Shown: positions 1 to 6,522 of the stretch, one piece after another | Layout: every line of letters begins with the position of its first letter | Position numbering within the stretch: the first letter of the stretch is position 1 | Origin: Spirochaetaceae bacterium | GTDB taxonomy: Bacteria > Spirochaetota > Spirochaetia > DSM-27196 > Salinispiraceae | NCBI GenBank assembly: GCA_007129335.1 | Contig: SKVS01000289.1 | Location: 1 to 9,747 of the forward strand | Length of the DNA stretch: 9,747 nt | Direction: 5' to 3' | The notes under the pieces: model-generated | Told to the model about the DNA's origin: nothing | Databases searched by the model: none | Seen by the model: only the letters and a program-made list of their open reading frames with translations | Program-made: the position numbers and the translations under genes

Positions 1-851
1 GACTCGGATCGAAGGTTCAGGTTGTGGAGCTGGCCTCACAAATTCTTCCGGGTTGGGATCCCGGGCTTGCAAAGGGACTGCAAAAAGACTTGGAAAAGCT
101 GGGACTTGAGTTTTTCCTGAATGCCAAAAGCTCGATCAAAAAAAAGACCCGGACTCAGGTTACCCTGGCATTGGAAGGTCCAGAAAACCGGGAGCTGGCA
201 GCAGATCGGATTTTAGTCGCAGTTGGAAGAAGACCTTACACCGAAGGCCTCGGACTTTCATCCCTGGGAATCCAGCCAAACCAAAGAGGACAGCTTGTAA
301 CCGATGCTGCTTTTCGGGTTTATTCTTCTACCGAGGCTGAAGATCCTGTTCCGGGACTCTACGCTCTGGGTGATGTTATTCAGGGCCCCATGCTCGCCCA
401 CAAGGCGGAGGAGGAGGGGGTTGCCCTAGCTGAACTCCTTTCAGGTCAGGCTGGTCATGTAAATTACCACTGCATTCCAGGTGTTGTGTATACCTGGCCA
501 GAAGCAGCAATGGTCGGACTTACTGAGGAATCATTGGGTGAAAAGGGAATTGCCTATCGGAAAGGCAGCTTTAGCTTCGCAGCCAACGGAAGAGCCCTTG
601 CAATGGATCAGGCTATGGGTACCATAACCCTGCTGGCCGACGAAAAAACCGACCGTATTCTGGGCTGCCATATGTGGGGACCCTGGGTGTCGGATCTGGT
701 TGGAGAGGTAGTAGCTGTTATGGAGCTCATGGGATCGGTTGAAGATCTTGGAAGGATCGTCCATGCCCATCCTACCCTGCCCGAAGTATTGAAGGAAGCC
801 GCTCTATCGGTCCACGGCCAGGCAATTCATGGGGTAAATCGTAAGAGGTAA
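1..851 (+). CDS. lpdA: Dihydrolipoyl dehydrogenase (E3), 3' part of gene
   Basis: Flavoprotein that reoxidises the dihydrolipoyl groups of 2-oxoacid dehydrogenase complexes or the glycine cleavage system, passing electrons to NAD+. The gene is cut by the left window edge; the open frame begins at base 3 and shows 282 residues. Seen: the end of the NAD-domain strand (GSKVQVVE), then LVAVGRRP near 240, the second FAD motif YALGD near 360-376 followed by GPMLAHKAEEEG, and the dimerisation domain with the HPTLPE motif at 768-785. Its His and Glu form the catalytic base pair of the family. The N-terminal FAD-binding GxGxxG and the redox CxxxxC lie outside the window, so activity cannot be fully checked. 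Mercuric or glutathione reductase is less likely given the AHKAEEEG and HPTLPE signatures. The next gene, citrate synthase, is on the same strand, which fits a role in acetyl-CoA supply. Confidence 0.92.
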   Translation, partial: LGSKVQVVELASQILPGWDPGLAKGLQKDLEKLGLEFFLNAKSSIKKKTRTQVTLALEGPENRELAADRILVAVGRRPYTEGLGLSSLGIQPNQRGQLVTDAAFRVYSSTEAEDPVPGLYALGDVIQGPMLAHKAEEEGVALAELLSGQAGHVNYHCIPGVVYTWPEAAMVGLTEESLGEKGIAYRKGSFSFAANGRALAMDQAMGTITLLADEKTDRILGCHMWGPWVSDLVGEVVAVMELMGSVEDLGRIVHAHPTLPEVLKEAALSVHGQAIHGVNRKR

Positions 852-867
852 AAAATTTTTCATGTAC

Positions 868-902
868 AAGGTTCTTGGAATAGTCGTTTAAGCAAGAACC
901 TT
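868..902. promoter_or_regulatory. Perfect 10-bp inverted repeat between lpdA and citrate synthase
   Basis: AAGGTTCTTG (868-877) and CAAGAACCTT (893-902) are exact reverse complements around a 15-nt spacer. Transcribed on the + strand this folds as a 10-bp stem ending 19 nt before the citrate synthase ribosome binding site. No T-run follows, so it is not a standard intrinsic terminator. It could be an mRNA-processing or attenuation hairpin, or a DNA operator for a dimeric regulator. The repeat is directly visible; its function is unknown. Confidence 0.4.
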
Positions 903-931
903 CACTCAATACAAGATAAATGGAGGCAATG

Positions 932-2065
932 ATGGAAGGCTATGCAAAGGGACTCGAGGGTGTAATTGCCGGTGAGTCTACAATTTGTCAGATAAACGGG
1001 GAAAAGGGCCAGCTCTTGTACCGGGGTTATCCTATCGAACAGCTCGCTAAGCACGTAAGCTTCGAAGACACTACGTATTTGCTCCTGTATGGCCACCTGC
1101 CGAACCAGCAGGACTCGGCTCTATTCAGGGCAAAAATGCGCAATGCCCGGGAACTGGGACCACAGATCCTGGACATGATTTCTCATTTTCCCGAGGCAAG
1201 TCATCCAATGGAATTGCTCCAGTCGGTTATTGCCTACCTTTCTGCCTACGTTGAGCATCGTATACACCACGGTCCAACCTGTAATTGCCGGGAAACCCTA
1301 CATCAGGTTGCCCAACTCCCCAGTGTCATAGCTGCCTACCATCGAATCCGCAACGGGCTCCGATACATTCCTCCCCAAAAGAGTTTGAGCCACGGCGCTA
1401 ACTTTCTGTACATGCTTCGGGGAGAGCTTCCAACCGAAGAGGAAGGGAAGATCATGGATTCTGCACTGGTTATGCACGCAGAACATGCCTTTAATGCTTC
1501 TACCTTTACCGCAAGGGTAGTGGCCAGTTCGCAAAGCACCTGTTACTCAAGTATCAGCGCGGCTATCGGTTCTCTCTACGGAAGCCTACATGGAGGTGCA
1601 AACGAACGGGTAATGGATATGGTGGATGAAATCGGCACAAAGGAAAATGTGGTGCCCTGGCTCGAAGCAGCATTGGCCAAAAACCAGAAGGTAATGGGCA
1701 TGGGGCACCGAGTCTATAAGGCTAAGGATCCCAGAAGCAACCTTATGGAAGAATATCTGCTCTATCTTTCTGAGCAATCCGGGGATATGCGATACTACGA
1801 TATTTTGAAAGAGCTGGAACTGCAGACCCGAAAGCGCATGGAGGAAAAGGGAAAGCCCATTTATCCGAATGTAGATTTTTTCTCCGGAGCGGTCTACCGA
1901 CTACTTGGTATACCTACCAAGCTTTTTACCCCAATTTTCGCCATGAGCAGGGTTAGTGGATGGCTTGCTCACGTGCTGGAACAACGGATGGACAACAGGT
2001 TGTACCGTCCGCGTGCTTTGTACACCGGGCCTGAACCAAGGGATCTTCCATCGGATTTACCATAG
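932..2065 (+). CDS. gltA: Citrate synthase (2-methylcitrate synthase possible)
   Basis: Condenses acetyl-CoA with oxaloacetate to citrate, the entry step of the TCA cycle or of a partial oxidative branch to glutamate. The start is set at the ATG at 932 because GGAGG (922-926) lies 5 nt upstream. The in-frame ATGs at 920 and 929 overlap or crowd that site. The resulting 377 residues match the short (non-allosteric) citrate synthase class. Seen: an N-terminal KGLEGVIAGES/LLYRGYPIE block, then HAEHAFNAST, and the three catalytic residues of the family: His220 in LHGGANE, His259 in GMGHRVYKAKDPR and Asp315 in NVDFFSG. Length and motifs cannot separate citrate synthase from 2-methylcitrate synthase. 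No prpB/prpD neighbours are present, while lpdA lies just upstream, so citrate synthase is preferred. Confidence 0.93.
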   Translation: MEGYAKGLEGVIAGESTICQINGEKGQLLYRGYPIEQLAKHVSFEDTTYLLLYGHLPNQQDSALFRAKMRNARELGPQILDMISHFPEASHPMELLQSVIAYLSAYVEHRIHHGPTCNCRETLHQVAQLPSVIAAYHRIRNGLRYIPPQKSLSHGANFLYMLRGELPTEEEGKIMDSALVMHAEHAFNASTFTARVVASSQSTCYSSISAAIGSLYGSLHGGANERVMDMVDEIGTKENVVPWLEAALAKNQKVMGMGHRVYKAKDPRSNLMEEYLLYLSEQSGDMRYYDILKELELQTRKRMEEKGKPIYPNVDFFSGAVYRLLGIPTKLFTPIFAMSRVSGWLAHVLEQRMDNRLYRPRALYTGPEPRDLPSDLP

Positions 2066-2070
2066 AACAG

Positions 2071-2093
2071 GAAGTCTATCGGAGGTAGGCTTT
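2071..2093 (+). other. Short hairpin in the convergent gap after gltA
   Basis: AAGTCTA (2072-2078) can pair with TAGGCTT (2086-2092) as a 7-bp stem with one G-U pair around TCGGAGG. It starts 6 nt after the citrate synthase stop, in the 32-nt gap to the convergent gene. No T-tract follows on either strand, so it is at best a weak or factor-assisted terminator. Confidence 0.22.
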
Positions 2094-2097
2094 CGGA

Positions 2098-2910
2098 TTA
2101 ACTCCCCTGTATGTGCTCCCGGAGCCACCGAATGGTGGTTCCAATAGAGGGCCCATCGTGGATGATGTTTTTGCCTTTTGTAGTACAGGAAACCAGTATT
2201 TTTGACTCGGGAACAAATTGCCAACCGCGCTTGTTCGCCAGGGAGACGAAATCAACGGGAAACTCGGGTTCGTAAAATCCAAGAAAAATGTTGGGCCTGA
2301 GTTTTGCTGTTTCTTCCAGGTCAAGGGGTTCATAGGACCATGGCTCGTTTCCGAAAATGGGTTCTGCGCCTGCGTATGACAAAATGTCGTGTATGAAGCT
2401 CATAGACCCAACTCTTCTGGGATGCTGGCCGAACCAAAGCTCGGTATAAATCCTGGGACGGGGTTCACAAGGGCTATGGACTTGTTCTTGAAGAATATGA
2501 AGCAGCTGGGTAACCAGGTTTCTTGCTTCCTGGGCCTTTCCTACGATACCTCCTACCTTTACAATGTTTTCCATAACACCGCCCAAGCTGGCCGGGAGGG
2601 GGAGGGTATAAAGAGGAAAGCCCTGGGCAGCTAACTTTCTCGCAAAGGGAAGCTGAATACCTGTAGTCATGAGAATTAGGTCAGGATTCAACTTACGGAG
2701 CATTTCCGGATCTTCTTGCAGGTAGTCTCCCGCGAGTGGGATGTGTTCGCAATCGCAGTATCGGGAGCAATAGGGCGATACACCCACAACCGATGATCCA
2801 CAGTTCAAATCCCAAAGGGTCTCAGTAAAGGCAGAATTAAAGCTCACGATCCGTTGGGGGTACGATGGGAAATGCAGGGTTTTTTCAAGTAGTTCGGAAT
2901 ACAGTTTCAA
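2098..2910 (-). CDS. BtuF/FepB-type (COG0614) binding protein without signal peptide
   Basis: 270-residue protein of the helical-backbone metal/cobalamin-binding fold (periplasmic-binding-protein 2 family). Seen: the opening block QRIVSFNSAFTETLWDL (19-35), a GVSPYC turn, LNPDLILM (74-81) before the inter-lobe region, and a C-lobe beginning RIYTELWFG (153-161). There is no hydrophobic N-terminal segment: MKLYSELLEKTLHFPSYPQ runs straight into the first strand, so the product is predicted cytosolic. Cys37, Cys48, Cys52 and Cys54 cluster near the expected ligand face. The start is TTG (2908-2910), chosen because AAAGGAGAG (2916-2924 on the complement) ends 5 nt upstream; no ATG fits. It lies 63 nt downstream of btuD with no terminator between, so it is probably the fourth gene of the riboswitch-led operon. 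A role in handling imported corrinoid in the cytosol is inference. Confidence 0.8.
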   Translation of the reverse strand: MKLYSELLEKTLHFPSYPQRIVSFNSAFTETLWDLNCGSSVVGVSPYCSRYCDCEHIPLAGDYLQEDPEMLRKLNPDLILMTTGIQLPFARKLAAQGFPLYTLPLPASLGGVMENIVKVGGIVGKAQEARNLVTQLLHILQEQVHSPCEPRPRIYTELWFGQHPRRVGSMSFIHDILSYAGAEPIFGNEPWSYEPLDLEETAKLRPNIFLGFYEPEFPVDFVSLANKRGWQFVPESKILVSCTTKGKNIIHDGPSIGTTIRWLREHIQGS

Positions 2911-2973
2911 GAGAACTCTCCTTTATTACAAAATGAATTAGTTCAAGATAATTTCAAGGTAAAATGAGCAAAC

Positions 2974-4239
2974 TCAGTTGAGTTTCACGGAAATCTTGTT
3001 CCGTACCTGTTCCAGAGCTTGTTCCAGGTCTAATGGGGGATTTTCCTGTTCAATTTTGCGATACAGATTATCTATGTGGGGTAAATAAAATCCTCTCTCG
3101 CAGGTGCCGGTATGAGTACTGAGGATAATCAGTTTATTGCCAAGAGCTGCATAGGAGGCCAGTTCGAGATTTCCAACATTACCCCGACCGAAGGGAAAAG
3201 AACAAAGAATTACCAGATCCGCTTCATCCACAAAATTTTTCGCTTTACCGTATACATCCTCGGTAATTTCAGAAAACGCTGGTACCTCAAGGTAGGGTAT
3301 GCCCAGGGCCTTCCAGAGTTTTGCATCGCTGTCCAGTTCATGGGCCACACCTCCGGTCATGGGTATGCCCTGGAGGTGAAAGAGCCGCGTAAGGGTAACG
3401 CTGCTTCCAGCTCCTCCAATGATATGAACTTTAAAACCTTGCTGCGTCTGAATCTGGGGTACAGGGGTAACGGTAATGCTTCCGGTAGATTCATTTATCC
3501 CTACCCGGGCATGGGTATGGTAGTACTGCTCAACCCTCTTCTGGGTTAAAACCTCTCTTGGGGTTCCTTGGGCGACCAACTCACCCCTGTCTAGAAGAAT
3601 GAGACGATCGCAGAACTCGGCGGCACTGTTCAAATTATGCATGGCTATCATAATTCCCTTACCTTCCTTGCACAATTCCCGGGACATCTGGAGGAGCTGG
3701 GTTTCGTGTCCCAGATCAAGATTTGCCGTAGGTTCATCCAGAAGTATATAGGGTGTATTTTGTACAAGGACCCTGGCGAACAGGACAAGCTGCTTTTCTC
3801 CACCCGAAAGAGTAAGAAAATTACGCTGTGCAAAGTCTCCCATGCCCACGTAGTTCAAAGCATCCATAGCTGCCGCCCGTTCGGTCTTCCCCGGTTGCTT
3901 TCCCGTCCCGAGTACCGGGTAGGTGCCCATTTCCACAATTTCCACTGCGGTGAAAGGAAATGCACCTGGTCCCTGCTGCCCCATATAGGCAATCGACTGA
4001 GCACGCTGCTTAGCGCTCAGCTTGACTAAAGGGTGGGAATCAAGGGAAACCACACCATCGGTTGGTTGGAGGAATCCCAGGAGAATTTTCATGAGGGTGC
4101 TTTTCCCGGCACCGTTAGGTCCTATGAGACCAATCAGTTCCCCTGGTTGAATCTGTACATGAACCGAGCGAAGAAGGCTTTTGTTCCCCTCGGCTATGGT
4201 GTAATGTACCTCCTCAGCAATTAACCCCCTGGTTTTCAT
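2974..4239 (-). CDS. btuD: Cobalamin ABC importer ATPase with C-terminal extension
   Basis: ATPase of a type II (BtuCD/FecCDE-like) importer, energising passage of corrinoid through BtuC. Residues 1-240 are a standard ABC domain: Walker A GPNGAGKST (40-48), Q-loop around Gln88-89, signature LSGGEKQ (144-150), Walker B ILLDEP (165-170), D-loop NLD, and switch His201. The protein has 421 residues against roughly 250-270 for normal family members. From about 268 a second domain begins with VHIIGGAGSS, a Rossmann-like glycine turn, followed by a TGGVAHELDSD segment and GRGNVGNLELA (351-361). I recall comparable tails on haloarchaeal BtuD proteins, but I cannot verify this here. The ATG sits in ATGA and overlaps the btuC stop by 4 nt; AAAGGTGG lies 6 nt upstream. 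B12 specificity comes from the riboswitch; the protein alone would also fit haem or siderophore uptake. Confidence 0.88.
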   Translation of the reverse strand: MKTRGLIAEEVHYTIAEGNKSLLRSVHVQIQPGELIGLIGPNGAGKSTLMKILLGFLQPTDGVVSLDSHPLVKLSAKQRAQSIAYMGQQGPGAFPFTAVEIVEMGTYPVLGTGKQPGKTERAAAMDALNYVGMGDFAQRNFLTLSGGEKQLVLFARVLVQNTPYILLDEPTANLDLGHETQLLQMSRELCKEGKGIMIAMHNLNSAAEFCDRLILLDRGELVAQGTPREVLTQKRVEQYYHTHARVGINESTGSITVTPVPQIQTQQGFKVHIIGGAGSSVTLTRLFHLQGIPMTGGVAHELDSDAKLWKALGIPYLEVPAFSEITEDVYGKAKNFVDEADLVILCSFPFGRGNVGNLELASYAALGNKLIILSTHTGTCERGFYLPHIDNLYRKIEQENPPLDLEQALEQVRNKISVKLN

Positions 4240-5267
4240 ACCAACCCACCTTTCCTGTGACGCAGGATGAGATAGATAAAATAGGGCCCACCAATAAGAG
4301 ATGTAATAATGCCTGTTTTGATTTCCCGGGGAGCAATGAGTGTTCGCCCGATAAGATCAGCCACGAGCAGGAAGGTAGCTCCGCCCAGGGCAGACAAGGG
4401 CAAAAGACTTCGGTGATTCGGACCGGTGAGCAGTCGTATTCCATGGGGTATCATAAGGCCGACAAAGCCTATGGGACCTGCCACTGCAACAGCCAGAGCC
4501 GTAAGGGTGGAAGCGGTTATCAGGATTATGAGTTTGAGTTTTTCCGGGGATACTCCCAGGCTGAAAGCCTGTTCCTCTCCAAGGCTTAACAGATTCAGGG
4601 GTTGGCTCAAGGCAAGAAGAATAACCATGGCAATTCCCATGAAGGGGAGGGGCGGCAAAACCCGGGACCAGGATGCTCCTTCCATTCCTCCCATTGTCCA
4701 GAAAAAAAACTGGCTCAGAGCGTATTCCTGGGTCATGATGAGAACTCCTGAAACCAAACCGCTCAATAAACTGGATACAGCCAAACCGGCTAGAACCAAA
4801 TAGAGCAAATGGGTACCACCTGGTTGGGTAGAAATAGAATACACCACCAGTGCTGCAAAAACGGACCCACCGAAGGCTCCCAGGGAAATACCCAGGGGGT
4901 GAATTGCAGAGAAACCGCTGGCAATTGCAATAACTGCCCCAAGGCTGCTTCCAGCTGATATTCCTAGAACATCAGGGCTGGCCAGGGGATTCCGAAAGAG
5001 TCCCTGAATAGAAGCGCCGCTTAAGGCCAGGGCAGCGCCGGCTGTTGCTGCTACGACTGCCCTGGGTAGGCGAATATGCCAAATTATGGAATACACCCTC
5101 CGGAGTTCCGGTGGAAGGTTCGAAATTGGTGTGCCGGGATTCATCAGGACTTGCAAGGTTTGTACCAAGGGAAGGGACACGGCTCCCCATAGTATGGCAG
5201 CCAGAAAAGCTCCCAATAAACCCACAACAAGAACGATTCCGGCGGATCGGATCCGGGGGTGATTCAT
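4236..5267 (-). CDS. btuC: Cobalamin ABC importer permease
   Basis: Inner-membrane permease of the BtuC/FecCD family; a dimer forms the translocation channel. The 343 residues are the usual length, strongly hydrophobic, with about ten predicted membrane helices. Seen: the family block RLPRAVVAATAGAALALSG then QGLFRNPLASPDVLG (88-102), the ATPase-contacting loop around EEQAFSLGVSPEK (231-243), the GPIGFVGLMIPH block (264-275), and the C-terminal block from REIKTG (314-319) through IGGPYF. The start is the ATG at 5265-5267, one base after the btuF stop. It has no convincing ribosome binding site, which suggests translational coupling to btuF. An in-frame TTG at 5291 would add eight residues inside btuF and is not favoured. 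It overlaps btuD by 4 nt. Confidence 0.9.
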   Translation of the reverse strand: MNHPRIRSAGIVLVVGLLGAFLAAILWGAVSLPLVQTLQVLMNPGTPISNLPPELRRVYSIIWHIRLPRAVVAATAGAALALSGASIQGLFRNPLASPDVLGISAGSSLGAVIAIASGFSAIHPLGISLGAFGGSVFAALVVYSISTQPGGTHLLYLVLAGLAVSSLLSGLVSGVLIMTQEYALSQFFFWTMGGMEGASWSRVLPPLPFMGIAMVILLALSQPLNLLSLGEEQAFSLGVSPEKLKLIILITASTLTALAVAVAGPIGFVGLMIPHGIRLLTGPNHRSLLPLSALGGATFLLVADLIGRTLIAPREIKTGIITSLIGGPYFIYLILRHRKGGLV

Positions 5268-5268
5268 A

Positions 5269-6249
5269 TTAGAACAATTGGGGGTAGGCAATTCGAGCAG
5301 CGTGCTCTGCTGCTTCCACCAGGTAATGACTATAGGTGCCTTTCAGTCGTTCGGGGAAGATAAACAGGGCATCATTCGTTATTGCCTTAAGCCCTGTAAG
5401 GGCCGGATCGTTACGAACCTGGTCATAGAAAGCCTGAGCACCATCATCCTCGCCCCAAATATATCCAGGGAGAAACAGCAGATCGGGATCAAGATCAACC
5501 AGTACCTCCTTGGAAAGGGGCACCTGGCCGAAATCCCCTGCTTCCAAGTGGGCTACTGCATTGGTAATCCCTGCGAGGTTAAGAACAAGGTTCCAGGTAG
5601 TATCGCCGCCGTTTGCCGTACCCCAGGTATTGTAATCCAGGGCGGTCAGTCTCTCGTTCTGAGGTATGGTGGCAATGACATTGGTCAAAGAGTCTAATCG
5701 GGAGTCCATGCTTGCAATCAGGTTTCGGGCTGCCTCGGGTTCTCCGGTAAGGGTTCCCAGCCGCTCTATACCACGGCGCACACCTTCTATGTTAAAAGGG
5801 GTGTCGATTTGATAAACCTGAATACCAGCCTGACGAAGCTGAGCAATTTTATCGGCTTCGCTCCAGTTTGCTGCAATGACGAGATCGGGATACAGGGAAA
5901 TGATTGTTTCGGTATTGAATTCAATAACCGGTGATATGCCCTGGGCTTTTTGAGCTACGTTGGAATAAACAGGGCTTTGAGCAAGTGAGGTTATAGCGGC
6001 AAAACGGCTTGCAGGAAGCATTTCCAAAAGTATTTCATCGCTAAAAAGGCTCAGTGAAACGATAGTTTCAGGTTTCCTATCCAATAATACGGATGAACCC
6101 AGGTCGTCGACCACTTCCAGGGGAAATCCATCTGAAGGGGCTGGTAGGACTGGCTGTGAGGTTGAGGCTTGTCCCCCGGCAAAGAGGGAAAACACGACAA
6201 TAAGAACGAGGAAGACACCGAGTAGTGCCTTCTTGGGAAGGGTGTGCAT
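5269..6249 (-). CDS. btuF: Cobalamin-binding periplasmic protein of ABC importer
   Basis: Captures corrinoid in the periplasm and delivers it to BtuC. 326 residues. The start is the ATG at 6247-6249 because AGGAG (complement of 6256-6260) lies 6 nt upstream; the in-frame ATG at 6255 directly abuts that site. Seen: a signal peptide with KK then ALLGVFLVLIVVFSLFA (8-24), cleaved probably before GGQAS. No lipobox Cys is present, so it should be soluble or anchored only by an uncleaved helix. The mature part has the PBP2 helical-backbone fold: ETIVSLSLFSDEILLEML (61-78), LYPDLVIAANW (119-129) leading to the long linker helix, and a C-lobe with DLDPDLLFLPGYIWGE (252-267). First gene of the B12 operon, directly behind the cobalamin riboswitch. 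Iron-siderophore binding proteins share this fold; the riboswitch decides for B12. Confidence 0.88.
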   Translation of the reverse strand: MHTLPKKALLGVFLVLIVVFSLFAGGQASTSQPVLPAPSDGFPLEVVDDLGSSVLLDRKPETIVSLSLFSDEILLEMLPASRFAAITSLAQSPVYSNVAQKAQGISPVIEFNTETIISLYPDLVIAANWSEADKIAQLRQAGIQVYQIDTPFNIEGVRRGIERLGTLTGEPEAARNLIASMDSRLDSLTNVIATIPQNERLTALDYNTWGTANGGDTTWNLVLNLAGITNAVAHLEAGDFGQVPLSKEVLVDLDPDLLFLPGYIWGEDDGAQAFYDQVRNDPALTGLKAITNDALFIFPERLKGTYSHYLVEAAEHAARIAYPQLF

Positions 6250-6255
6250 ATGCAT

Positions 6256-6281
6256 CTCCTGTAAAGTAACCCGCGTACAGG
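6256..6281 (-). promoter_or_regulatory. Hairpin covering the btuF ribosome binding site (riboswitch expression platform)
   Basis: In the mRNA, CCTGTA (complement of 6276-6281) pairs perfectly with TACAGG (complement of 6258-6263) around a 12-nt loop that starts CGCGGG. The 3' arm includes the AGG of the AGGAG ribosome binding site (6256-6260). The loop's CGCG could pair with a CGCG in the aptamer's conserved region (complement of 6421-6424), as in the L5-L13 kissing interaction known for cobalamin riboswitches. The hairpin is seen; the kissing contact and translational control are inferred. No terminator stem with a U-run is present, which also points to translational control. Confidence 0.6.
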
Positions 6282-6286
6282 TAAGT

Positions 6287-6466
6287 TTTGTTGGTGGTCC
6301 CGTCTCCTGGCTTTCGGTTTTTTCCCAAGCGAGCCTTCCCAGTGTCCCAGTGGCAAAATTCGCATACAGGTTGATCCGGATTAGCACTAGTGCCTTTTGT
6401 CCGGTAGCCGATTACAGTGGCGCGTCCGCAGCGGATTTTCACCGCTTTCCGATGGACCGGCCTTTA
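6287..6466 (-). ncRNA. Cobalamin riboswitch aptamer
   Basis: On the - strand this leader carries the known cobalamin riboswitch landmarks in order. The outer stem P1 pairs GGUCC (complement of 6454-6458) with GGACC (complement of 6296-6300). It is followed by GGUGAAAAUCC (complement of 6433-6443), then GCCACUG (complement of 6415-6421). A variable arm contains a CCGGA/UCCGG stem (6400-6404 with 6376-6380) and a palindromic GCACUAGUGC hairpin (6384-6393). A second GCCACUGG-type segment comes next, and the B12 box AAGCCAGGAGAC (complement of 6302-6313) closes the order. This assigns the downstream transporter to vitamin B12 or related corrinoids; ligand binding is expected to lower btuF translation. 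Short open frames over this stretch are not genes. No confident promoter is seen in the 56 nt between the malate dehydrogenase stop and the aptamer, so the leader may also be reached by read-through. Confidence 0.93.
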
Positions 6467-6522
6467 TAATTTCATACTTTTCCTAGGAATGCAAGGGAAA
6501 CCTCTGTCCCATAATGAAAATC

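Noticed and set aside
920..931. Earlier ATG starts for citrate synthase at 920 and 929
   Set aside because: The GGAGG ribosome binding site (922-926) overlaps the first and is only 2 nt from the second; 932 has normal spacing.
5268..5291. Upstream TTG start for btuC
   Set aside because: No ribosome binding site; it would lie within the btuF coding end. The ATG one base after the btuF stop fits coupled translation.
4236..5291. Long antisense frames opposite btuC and btuD on the + strand
   Set aside because: No family motifs and composition of antisense shadows; the - strand frames carry full transporter signatures.
6051..6469. Several open frames on both strands upstream of btuF, including an N-terminal extension of btuF to 6387
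   Set aside because: They translate the cobalamin riboswitch and its expression platform. The btuF start at 6249 has a proper ribosome binding site and a signal peptide.
6463..6494. Promoter-like TTGCAT and TATAAA/ATTATA just upstream of the riboswitch
   Set aside because: With acceptable spacing the -10 match is poor. With the good -10 (TATAAA) the spacing is 20 nt and the transcript would start inside the P1 stem.
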